Assembly (NCBI GenBank): GCA_036362985.1
Contig: JAYGXS010000007.1
Location: 4,048,957 to 4,112,956 of the forward strand
Reading direction: 5' to 3'
From: Ligula intestinalis
Taxonomy: Eukaryota; Platyhelminthes; Cestoda; Diphyllobothriidea; Diphyllobothriidae
Length of the DNA: 64,000 nt
Of this stretch, positions 34,471 to 44,500 are shown one piece after another. The stretch's first letter is position 1; the number at the start of each line of letters is the position of its first letter. The notes under the pieces are model-generated. The model was not told where the DNA came from and searched no databases. It worked only from the letters and a program-made list of their open reading frames with translations. A program made the translations under genes and the position numbers.

Positions 34471-36534
34471 TAGTGCTACGATGGGACGATTCACTCTTCT
34501 CTGTGCCCGATCGTAGTGCGGCAACCAGATTCAACAGCTGGAGAGAGGACTTTACACAAATGAAAACTACAGTGAGCGGGATAGACTGGAATGAAATATT
34601 CACCGAGTGCGTTCCCGATGATTGGTCGTCATTCAAAGCCGATCACGGTAACGAAAGTAACAAATAGGCCTCAATGGCTAACGCCGACGCTAAAGAGAGA
34701 AGTTAACCGCAAAGAAAGGATGTGGAAAATCTATCTCAGAGAGAGGACCCCAAAATCGCACAATAAGTATAAGGCGCAGAGAAACCGGGTTAAGAGTCTG
34801 ATACGAAGTAGCCGCCAAAACTTCGAGAGTAATCTAATTAACCGTGCAGTAGGAAACCCAAAGCTTTTCTACAGCTACGTTAGGCAATGTACTCGAAATA
34901 GAGACCCTATTCCTCTGCTAAAAACAGACGACGGTGTAGAAATTTGCGAGATTAACGAAAAGGCGGAACATTTTTCCTGCTTCTTCTAGTCAGTCTTTAC
35001 GCAAGAGGCCGACTTTACCGCTGTAAACTTAAGTGTGGGTGAGATGCAGACCATAGAATCAGTTGCACTTACGGAAGCTATCATTCTGCGAGAACTTCTA
35101 CAGCTCAAGGAAACGAATTCGTCAATTCCGGATGAGGCACCTACAAAGCGATTAAAACAGCTTGCCTTAGAATTGACGGTACCCCTGTACCTCATCTTCC
35201 TTACTTCTCTTAATACTGGACAAGTGCCATTCGATTGGAAGGTGGCGTGGATCTCACCCATCCACAAAAGTGAGAGTCGGGGGACCGCAAATAACTACAA
35301 CCCGGTCAACCTCACCTCAATATCCTGCAAACTCATGGAACGCATAGTCAAACGCTAGCTTATTCACTTTTTGGAGCAACAGCAATTTCGTTCTGATAAG
35401 CAGCATGGATTCCGCAGGGGAAGGTCCTGCTTGACCAATCTGCTCTATTGTCTAGAACAACGGACCCGAGATATCGATGAAGGGAATACGGTGCCTACAG
35501 TCTTCATTGACTTCAATAAGGCGTTCGACACTGTGCCTCATCGACGTCTCTTAAACAAACTCAGCCGTATAGGGGTAAGGCGTAAACTTTTACAGTGGAT
35601 CGCAAACTTATTGACTGGTCGTACCCAGACCGTATATATTGGCGCACAGCGGTCGGCGGAGGTAGCATTTGAGAGCGGGGTTCCACAGGGATCTGTTCTT
35701 GGCCCTATTCTCTTCCTTATATATATTGATGACTGCATAAGCGGTCTAGACTGCGAAATCGTAATGTTTGCGGATGACTTTAAAATTTTAAGGTCATCCG
35801 CAACCAAGAGGATGAATTAAATGTCCACGCAAATTTGTATCGGCTAGAGCAATGATCGATCCTTTGGCTCATGCCATTCAATGTGGCCAAATGCAACTTA
35901 CTGCAATTCGGTAGAACCAGCACTGCGCCTCGGAGGGTGTATTACCTGAATCACACGCCGCTGCCAGAGTTCGAGGCTCAGAAAGACCTGGGGATGTGGT
36001 TCACGCCTTCACTGAAGCCATCACTCCACTGCCTGAAAGTGGCTAAATCCGCAATGTCGAGCTTGTATCCAATCAAGCGGGCCTTTGCTATATTTGATAA
36101 AGTTTTATTTGGCAAGGTCTTCGGCACGTTCATGTGACCTTAACTGGAATTTGCCATCCAAGCCTAGGGACCTTGGATAGCTTAAGACCAAAAAACTTAA
36201 AAGTGTACAAAGACTATCAGCAAAATTAGTACGAGGCCAACGGAACCTCCCTTATGAGACCCGATTGGTAAATATTGACTTGTTTCCTCTGGATTACAGG
36301 CAGCTACGCGGGGAACTAATCCAGGCATTTCGCATGCTGCGTGGTCAAGATTGCTGCCTCCAAACAAATGACTTCTTTGAGTGGGCCACCACCTCTAGGC
36401 TGTGAGGACACCATCTCTCAAATTACGTGTGACTCGGGCAAGACTTAAACCAAAAAATTCTTTAACTCAAAGAAGGTAATCCAGGCATGGAATGCCTTTT
36501 CTGTAGAGATTGTCATGTCCCCATCAGTGTTTTT
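34471..36534 (+). pseudogene. CR1-like reverse transcriptase remnant
   Basis: One frame runs from about 34640 to 35790 with TAG codons at 34987-34989 and 35356-35358. Recognisable in order: WLTPTLKREVNRKERMWK (linker), PFDWKVAWISPIHK, the NYNPVNLTSI block, KQHGFRRGRSC, VFIDFNKAFDTVPH (motif A Asp, about 35503-35530), GVPQGSVLGPILF (motif B), and FADD (motif C, 35767-35778). A frame change near 35793 leads to VIRNQEDELNVHANL, and after another break MPFNVAKC and KDLGMWF (thumb). The tail has LEFAIQAWGPW and ends in AWNAF. Family: CR1/Jockey group. Not functional. Confidence 0.85.
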
Positions 36535-37335
36535 ACACAAATGCGTTTGTGGCGTGCTGAGAGGCACTGCAGCGAAGAAGAAGATAAAGTTGCCGAGGTA
36601 GAAAACTTCCGACGGGTGTTCATAGAAAATAGCTACCCGCGCAACTTCGTCAACCGGTGCTTGCGCAAACGAGCTGGCCAACAGAAGCGTACCGACCCCA
36701 AGATTTGGCATTCGATACCGTATGTCAAAAACGTATCGGAAGCAGTCGGCCGCCTTCTCGCACCACTTGGAGTTGGAGTCGCACACAGGCCAGATGCAGC
36801 CATAAGGCGTCAGATAATAAAGCCGAAAGAACCACTGCCACGGCAGGAAACATCTGGGGGCGACCACAAAATCTTGTGCAGTTGCGGTCAAAGCAACTGT
36901 GTGGGAGAAACTAGCAGACTTCTCAGAACACGAATTGATGAACACGCGGCTGCAGTGCTGCGAAATGATGCCAATTCTCAAGTTACGGCTCATTTTACGA
37001 GACCCAACCACACTCTTAAATTTGATGAGGCCGACATTCTCGCAAGAGGTGACAATCGGGTGAGCCAAGAACTACTTGAGTCATGGTTCATGGGCCCCGA
37101 AGCCATCAAGAAGTGCATCGACTTACCCACTCCATATTCAGTCCTGAGATTTAATTTGGCCAAAGCAAGCCGTCACTTGAGGAACCGGCAGGTTACTGCC
37201 TCATCGCAAGCCAACACCGGTGAGCCAGACGGCCGAGCAATCATCAGGCCCGAGCTCACCGCCCGTGACGAGCGTTCAACAGGTCAGAGCCCGCATGCCG
37301 TCCAACAAGCAGTCCACGCACAAAATGGAAATTAA
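36487..37335 (+). pseudogene. Open frame joining CR1-like sequence to PLE-1 GIY-YIG
   Basis: At 282 codons this is among the longest uninterrupted frames in the window. Its first ~16 codons lie in CR1-like DNA, out of the CR1 frame; the PLE-1 match begins near 36535 and continues with the helix VFIENSYPRNFVNRCLRKRA, the linker IPYVKNVSEAVGRLLAPLGV, and the endonuclease: DHKILCSCGQSNCVGETSR, where GVY reads GDH and YVG reads CVG, then RLLRTRIDEH and ELLESWFMG. Both GIY-YIG signature tyrosines are therefore replaced although the frame is open. The upstream ATG is accidental; the frame is a fragment of a PLE polyprotein. Confidence 0.75.
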
Positions 37336-37513
37336 TGTTAATTGTCGCTGTATCCTTGCAGTAATGACTGTGTCCTATATATACTGCAAACTTATGTGCA
37401 TGCTTAATTATCCTGCTACTCATGTCTCTGACGACGAATCCGCGACAGATATCGAAACGTCAGTTGAATAAAAATATTGTCCAAGCGATCGAGTCTTCTT
37501 TTTCTTCTTCTTG
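36535..37513 (+). mobile_element. PLE-1 right arm, plus strand
   Basis: Mirror image of the left arm: the coding segment from 'acacaaatgcgtttgtgg', GIY-YIG, UTR ('ccgcatgccgtccaacaagc', 'ctatatatactgc'), hammerhead motif (37423-37466), 'gtccaagcgatcgagtc', and a TTC-rich tail at 37494-37513. It retains about 20 bases more at the inner end than the left arm. Confidence 0.85.
37423..37466 (+). ncRNA. Hammerhead ribozyme candidate, PLE-1 right arm
   Basis: TGTCT, core box CTGACGA (37428-37434), extra C, arm GAATCC, loop GCGAC, arm AGATATC, box GAAACGTC (37454-37461), then AGTTG. The core boxes are intact, but the G-to-A change in the second arm of stem II and AGTTG in place of AGGCG weaken stems II and I relative to the left arm. 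Confidence 0.45.
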
Positions 37514-40500
37514 TTCTCATTTGCTTTCTGGGACATGGATGATCGCTTGTATTGGCATATATTGATAAATTCCAAAAGTGGACCATTCCTTTATCAGTAA
37601 CTTGAAAACATTTCTCCTGAACAACTTGCTCAGGTGATTTCATATTCCGAACCACCTATTTCTGCATGTTGTTCGTTTTCGACTTTATTTGGCAACCAAT
37701 CCTGTAGTACAAAGTTCACTTTAACAGTTAGGATATCTTTATTTGTAATTCCTTCGTTCAACCAGTTTACCAATTTAAACGGAAGAATGTAAGATTTTTA
37801 TTTTGGTGAGTTCGTATTAAAGTAGATTAAGTAAATCATATTTACCAATCTGCGGGCCTTTATCTATTACAAAAAAGTAAAGAAAACGAAAGCGTATTAC
37901 CAAAGAAAAGAAGTCGAACATAAATATATATTTTTAGACTTTTACATTTACTTAGAAAGTGTTTTTGTTGTCGGTATAAATGTATACGTATTGTGGAAGA
38001 TAAGCACACCTATCAGTTGCAGCACACAGTCATCCGCCCTTGATGTCTTCGGAGCTCACAGTCCAGCCGTTGCTGCAGAGTGGGTAGTGATAAAGGTTGA
38101 ATGTCATTACCGGCAAAGACAATGGAACGCTAGGATCCCCATGTATGGCTTCTTAGCCGTCGTCAACTAGGCATACCCAACTCCTATTTTGCCTTTGTAA
38201 GAGGTGTCCTACTGGAGTTTCAAACCCACGTGGTTGTTAGTTACTAGTCTAACAACCAAAACGTTGCTCCATAGGTTCGCTTTCTGGTCGGTTTTTGTTT
38301 GGTCTTTACAGTAACAGATACCTGTATACCGATTACTACGAATAGAGACACGTCCGGTCATTGTGACCTTGAAGCGCATACTTTATCCAACGCTGCAAGG
38401 TGGCTAATGATATAGGTGGAAGGATCTTACCTACAAACACAGTGGGGAGTAGGATAGACAGTTCTGGCTAACGAGCCATCGGTCGCAACACTGGAGTTGG
38501 GTTTTTGACTTAATGATAACGGCCAAATGTACAGAATTGGTCATCCTTATGTCCCTTTTCTTCGTCGGTTATGCCCTTCTGCCTGCATAAAAAGTCATAC
38601 CTATGTATTTGCAAGGTCTACAAATGTTTATATCTGTGCCGAAATGCATCGGGCCCTGTATTATAAATGCGTTATACATATAAGATTCCAATAAGTAGAC
38701 AGCAGCAGTATATATTGATGATGTAGTTTATGAAACTAACATTAGAGATGCTGCCAAAACGGCACAGATGCGTGCCTTGCCACTGCTTGACGCACCTGCA
38801 GGGATCCTCCTCTAAGACTTTCAGACTTGGGCAGTTATCCTTAATTAGTGAATACCCAGCATCATATAAACTGAATACGCATTAAAACAAGGGCCAAGGC
38901 TGATACCATTTCATTTTGTTTGAACATTTTAGGTAACCAAAGATCTTGTCCACTAATTAAGGCTTGAAAATAACTATTAAGTGCATCATCAAACAGGGAC
39001 TGTGGTGCAATGTACTTGGCAATACCACGCATTATCTCCGACATTGGACACAATGCAAACGAAAAACTGATAACGTGGCTAGACAAAGCACGCGTACTTC
39101 TCTACAGTATGTGGGCTACGCGCTAACTTTATGATTCGGAACGGGAAAAAGTGCTGTGATTTGTATGCGGTACATGTTTGCGCACGCAGTTTGCCTACCG
39201 ACTACCTGAGAGTGCTGATGTGGGCATTCTTAAGTCCACCTATCAACAAATACTCCACTTATTTCGGTTACGTTTATTTTTAAAAACAGCATGCAGCTTG
39301 AAATAGCCGACTTTATCTGGGCTTCTTCATGCACTGCACACTTCGTAAGCTTACGAGTTAATTTCAGTCGGTTTAGTGTGTGCCACTGGAAGCGTAGTTA
39401 ATAAAAAATGGCATCTTTTGCACGCTGCTTGCGACCTGTGAGATCTTCTTTTTATAGAATGACAAACGTTATCAACGAGCAGTCCGATTGCTTATTAATA
39501 TTTTTGACCAGATGGTATCTGGTTTAAAGAAAGTGAATCCATTCTAAGGACTAAACAGTGGTGTTCATACATCGCTTTAGTCGCACCTACTTTGATAAAT
39601 ACCGTTTTCCCTTAGGAACCGCAGTATTCTTGGTAGTAAGCGTTTAAAGACGTTATTTTGCATAGCAGTAATGCAACTGCATCTATTAGAACTAAGCCGA
39701 GGATCAGGTAGACTGTCAGAAGTTTTATTTTCACTCGAAAAGACGACGACCTATTCTTGCATCCTGCTTGGAAATATTCGATTAAAAGCATTGTTTGTCC
39801 TCATCGCTGCATTTTTTTTATTTCAGTTGTCAGTTTAAGCTATGGTTTTACCCAACTGAAACTTTTGTTTTTAATCAAAATCATTTTTCCTCTAATAGTG
39901 GCCGTCCGAGTGGGGATTGTTTGACCAAAGTCCATTAGTGTTACGAAAACTTGAAAATTACTTGATATGTTCATTTACAATTAACTGTTGTTCCAGAACT
40001 GACCTAACAGAAACCACCCAAGGTAGCAGAAATAGGTGTCCCAAACTGCTATCAATGAAATTAAAGCTGTAGGTTTATTTCGTCTAAATGTGTGCTCAAT
40101 GTTGTCTTAAAAGTTCGTAATTCGCGGGTTTTTTTACAGCCTGCATTTTTAGAGCCATAAGAAAAAGGGATGTGCATATTGGTCATCCAAAGAGCAACAT
40201 ACATTTTGCAAGTAACTTACAGATGTCCTGCATCACAGCTTGTTGGTGATATATTTCAATGCATGACAACGGAAAGGAATACTTTTAAAAGGTGATGCAC
40301 TTTCTTAGACGTCCTTTCACGGAAGATGCCCTTATAATGGTTGCATTTAGAAGATAAATATAACGGATTGAAGTTCTGTCTCTTCGCACAGTAGGCTAAC
40401 TTTATTTCGGTCAGATTATTTCCAGTTGCACACATTTCGAAGATCAACACTATGCATCAACGTCTAGACCATGTCATTAGGCCCAACTTGAAATTATGTA

Positions 40501-42139
40501 TGGATGGCTAATGACGGCTAATATGCCAGAGATTGCCATTATAGTCTCTTGTTAGTATTTCTCAACAAATGCTGATATATATGCTTATATTTCCATTGAC
40601 CCAATGATTTTCTTCGTGGATTCGGTAGGACTCTAACCAAGTCAGTAAGTAGGACTTTAGATAGGCCCTCATCTACGAAACCATGCCACAACCTCGAAAA
40701 AATAACACCCGGGCACATTAGCTTACCCACATTATTGCATGCATGTAATCAACCAATACTTAAAAAGTAAACTAGCTGCAAATCGGAATATCTTAAGTTA
40801 TCATCCAGCATATACTCGATGAACTACCTGACACAGTTGATTTTAATAGCGGTTTGACAGATTTAAATGACTCATTTTACCTTATTGTGAAATATATGTA
40901 GTTTCGGTGGGCTTGAATACATATAAAATATGTGTTTGATGTGTCTGCGGCATACAGTGTGTTCGCCATGTTGGTATCCTTTTTTACATTTCGCGCTTAT
41001 CGTCAAGGTTACGTTTTCCTCAGTGCGAATAGAAGATGCTTGAAACATACCATTATAATCTACCTGCATTGTCTGTCCACCCTAACCTCCACAATTATTG
41101 TTTGGGCGACGTCGACCCGATACATATTCACCTGATCGTAAACTTATCTAACTATGCGTAGGTTGACTGCTTTGGAAGGCGAGTATATCGGTATGCGCAA
41201 ATTTGAGGTTAATATATAGATAGTACTAAGAAATGAATTTCTCAAAAAGTTAACAAACGGAATTTTCAACCCCTCATGTCAACCATCAAGCAAACTTGGA
41301 AAGCTAGGGCTTCCACTGATGATGATTAAGAATGTCAAGTTTTAGTTTACTCGATTTCTTATCTCAGAGAATTGTGCAAATAGGAAGGAAAGGTACAGAA
41401 GTAACAGGAACAGCAGGTTACTGGTTTATGCTTTTCAGAGAAATATTTGTGGACTTCACTATTTTTTTAGGGACTTTGCTAACTCTACTTGCTTACCCAT
41501 CACAGGTTTTAAGTTCATGTTTGTATGATGAACTAAAATTAATGCTTTTTTAAAAGCTACAGAGCAAACTATCCTCTATAGCCTAAGGGTATTATGCACG
41601 CTGCAGTCATTTTTTAGTGAATTTGGCTCGCATGCAATAGGCGGTGGCCCATCGTAAATAACCATCCTCAAACGCATTACTCATTTCTCTTCCGTTTTTT
41701 CTTCCCCCGGACGGAATCTATAGCGCTATCAATGTTCAAACTTGCGCGGGTCCTACCCTTCCGGTTTAATCCCTCAAACTTGAAAGAACGCCGTCCAGCC
41801 AGATGCCTAGACAGATATTTACAGCAAAAAATATTTCAGTGCAAACGTTCAATATTTTTTTCAAGTAGGTAACATTTGTACTTTTAATCAATTTCTACCT
41901 TCAAAGGACTCAATAAATATGCGCAGTTTTTGAATTATTAAGGTTTATTAATTTGTGCGCTATTTTGCTCTTATGCTAAATATTCTGTTAAAAAATTCGG
42001 TCAATTTACTAAGCTTCGTCGAGAAATGCCACTTAATTTTCCTTTTAAGTAACCCTGGTACGTTAGTGGTTTTTTAACTTCTCATGTTGAATAAAGACCT
42101 GAGAAGTGCAGTCGTATTAAGTGGACTTCAGCAATTCCC
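37514..42139. other. No recognisable gene
   Basis: About 4.6 kb. The part at 38000-38620 is less AT-rich and could be an unnamed repeat, but no partner was found in this window. Short frames at 40256-41553 show no domain. Confidence 0.5.
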
Positions 42140-42590
42140 AGTCCCAGCATTTTTCCTATAACAACGGTGGTTAGAGGATATAATGTGTGGGTAACTAGTA
42201 AAAAAGTTAAATATAGCGTTGTAACTGCTAAAAGCATTTTTGTTTTATTGTGTTTAAATGCATAGTTATTTTATACCTGTAGATTTTTGCAATCTGTATT
42301 AACGTTAAACTAAGTGCAGAAAATCCCGATTACCAAATTGCAGGTTTCTTGAGATTCCTGCAAAATTTAACTAACCTGAAGTCCAGCTCACCATTTTGAA
42401 TTTGGATTAGTAAGGTTTCTAGCTCAAAGCGCCGCGCACACCTGCAATTTACATTCAGAAGAACTTTATCCCAGTGGCTGTGGGAAACATATTCGACTAA
42501 CTTCCTCACTGTACACTTCTTAAAATTTCGTTCTTTGCCTGTTCTATTTCATGACCCCCAAAACCCCTAAAAATACCGTTTTCCTAAGAC
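42140..42590 (+). repeat. Dispersed repeat, copy B (partner at 3620-4110)
   Basis: Matches copy A through 'aacggtggtta', 'gcagaaaatc', 'cctgaagtccagctcacc', 'gcgcacacctgcaatttac', 'cccagtggctgtgggaa' and the region up to about 42580. A 25-base stretch of copy A near 3860 is absent here. No open frame is conserved between the two copies, so it is probably non-coding. Confidence 0.55.
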
Positions 42591-42784
42591 TAAATACTGA
42601 GTCTAGGCGTTTGTAAGTTGCACTACCTAAACTGCTTTTGACAAGAACCATTTGGCTGCGTGATATTTGTCTGTATACTTGTTCATTGGATTTCTTGCAG
42701 CCATCTTTTGTCGCAGGTTTACCGTGCAACAAAACAATTCATCTTTACATAATACCAATATAAGTTAAATCGTGAGTAAAAGAC

Positions 42785-42850
42785 CAGATAGATGAGACGA
42801 AAAAAATTATTTGACTGACGCTTCAGATTCCTTTGAGAAACTAAATCATA
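42785..42850 (-). mobile_element. Possible PLE terminus (very degraded)
   Basis: The plus strand reads 'ttatttgactgacgcttcag', 'attcctttgagaaac' and 'taaatcat', which follows the order tail, cleavage box, stem II, core box seen in PLE-1 ('tattcgcctgacgtttcg ... attcgtcat'). On the minus strand GGAATCT can pair with AG-TTTC as a stem II with one bulge. The core box is lost and the terminal signature is weak; it may belong to another PLE family or be coincidental. Confidence 0.25.
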
Positions 42851-44139
42851 CGTCACCATTGACAAGTGTGACACATGGACAGATTGGGGTGATATATGCA
42901 CAGATTTCTCGGTAATTTATAGTGCGCCAACGGGTGGCCGCTTGCCATTTTAAATATCCGCTGCCTTTTCCGGCTTTCCTTGTGAAATATGTTATGTGGG
43001 AGTATAAATGTAATGCAACCATGGAGTTTTTAGGGGTTTTTGTCAGTTTTGCTAACGAATATGTCAACCACACAGCAAGTTAAGCATACTGACGTATTTC
43101 CAAGCGAAACCTATGTTTACAGGTTATTCGACGACCAGGTCTGCGAACAAACTGTAAGCCATGGAGCTCTTAATGATGTCCCTTAAAAATACCCAAACAG
43201 CCGCAAAAGGCTTTCAATTATAAGCCTACTGTTCGATTCATCATACAAGTCATCAACGTTTCTGTATCCCTGCCTAGTCATTCTGCATAAATTGTCCGCG
43301 TTAGTATCGGGACTCCAACATCAATTTAGAAGCTCAGAGATCTAAAAATAGCTCAGGTGGTCTCTCTTCCTCTGTTCTTATAAATACCCACAGAATACGA
43401 GCACTCGCGTTTAATCAAAAAACGAGTCTTACGTTAGACTTTAGTCATCGGATATAGGAGACGCACTGTCATTTGTGGAGTCCTGAGGGATACTTCTTCT
43501 GTGTGTGTACAAAGACATTGCACTAACAATCAAATCAGATGTCTATATCTATATCATAATGTGGATGATAATCGTCTGACAAACATATGCTACCGAGAGA
43601 TATACGGTTGTCAGCAAGGCATTGTTTTTCTCACTGGACAATGTCTAATATCGGGTATTACGTTAACCACATTTGCACGCATAACTGAATTGATAAAACT
43701 TATTTAATCTCGTTTGGTACAGTTTTTTATAAACACCGCTCATATCGCAATTACTCATGGTAATGAATGCACCACACGAGGCAACTTAACCGTCGTAGTT
43801 CGAAAATTGATCCAATTTACCATTTATAAGCTATAGGCACTTGGTTATTACATCATCCAAGTACCGTTAAAATGCCTACGTATGAAATGAGAAGGTTCGC
43901 CGAAAAAGAAATATTACCTCGTAATTGATCAAGCTTGAAATACCAAACCGTTCTCAGACAAAATTTTCACCGGAAAGTAAGATTACCAGACTAGTGTTTA
44001 AAGACGCCGACGAAGGGCACGAAAGACCACCTGGCAGGTAAGGTGAGGCACTTTAAAGACTCAGGTGTCACTAAATGGGCCGTAAGGTGGGAAGCTGTTG
44101 ACCTAGACGTGAAATACAGCATGCCCATGCATGTAATTT
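42851..44139. other. No recognisable gene
   Basis: Mixed AT-rich sequence without recognisable domains or repeats. Confidence 0.5.
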
Positions 44140-44500
44140 GAGCTTTTATTGTTAATTTAGACGCCAGTTGAACTTCCGTGCCCGGAGGGACCCGTATTGC
44201 GCGTCAAGGTCTACAAGCCGTTTGATGCATCCCTCATTGGTGTATGGGGCCTTGACGAGTTTCCGTATTTCTTAAATGTTAATCATTACGACAGCTTCAG
44301 TGTCGTCCGAATTAAAGCAATGTCGAGAGACAAGAGTGTGTGCAAACGCAAGATTTAAGAGAAAAACGCGGCATATAGCTGGTTTGTGTTCGGTTAATGC
44401 ATTTTCTAAGTCGTTGACCGTATTTGCGTTTTTGAAAGCCCGTGCGGCAATCTTACCCCTGGCATCCTATATTGTCTGGTCACAGGTTGATGTTTTGGTA
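44140..44500 (-). pseudogene. PLE-2-like GIY-YIG C-terminal remnant
   Basis: The minus-strand conceptual reading gives ALTEHKPAICRVFLLNLAFA, HTLVSRHCFNSDDTEAVVMI, a stop, then a segment ending RLVDLDAQYGSLRAR. This parallels the PLE-2 copy at 50.1-50.4 kb (RINEHNSAVRL, FAHSIECDHRFNWDATDVIA, HVELDSHYTGFRA). The plus strand shares 'gaattaaagc' and 'gagtgtgtgcaaa' with that copy at comparable spacing. The GIY core upstream (to about 44500) is unreadable. A plus-strand frame at 44276-44629 is only its shadow. Confidence 0.55.

Larger units (their letters stand above)
33891..36534 (+). mobile_element. CR1-like non-LTR retrotransposon, truncated at both ends
   Basis: Contains the second half of an apurinic-type endonuclease domain and a nearly full-length reverse transcriptase with the C-terminal region typical of CR1/Jockey-group elements, ending in an AWNAF segment shortly before the junction with the right PLE-1 arm. 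The 5' end starts inside the endonuclease; the 3' end lacks the last residues, the UTR and the tail. At least two nonsense codons and two frame changes are present. Both ends coincide with the PLE-1 arms. Confidence 0.85.
32936..37513. repeat. Inverted-repeat composite: two PLE-1 arms around a CR1-like element
   Basis: The left arm (32936-33890, minus) and right arm (36535-37513, plus) are the same PLE-1 segment in opposite orientation, with 5' ends facing inward and GAA/TTC tails facing outward. They match along their whole length, with visibly fewer differences than either has to the other PLE-1 copies. Their inner ends stop within about 20 bases of the same point in the element, just past 'tcaacacgcc' on the left. 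Between them lies a CR1-like element truncated at both ends. No target-site duplication flanking the composite is obvious. Confidence 0.8.

Noticed and set aside
38180..38260. GGTTTGAAACTCC-like string (minus strand) as a tRNA box B
   Set aside because: No box A at an appropriate distance and no cloverleaf.
41310..41345. CTGATGATGATTAAGAATGTC as a PLE terminus
   Set aside because: No cleavage-side box, no terminal signature and no tail.
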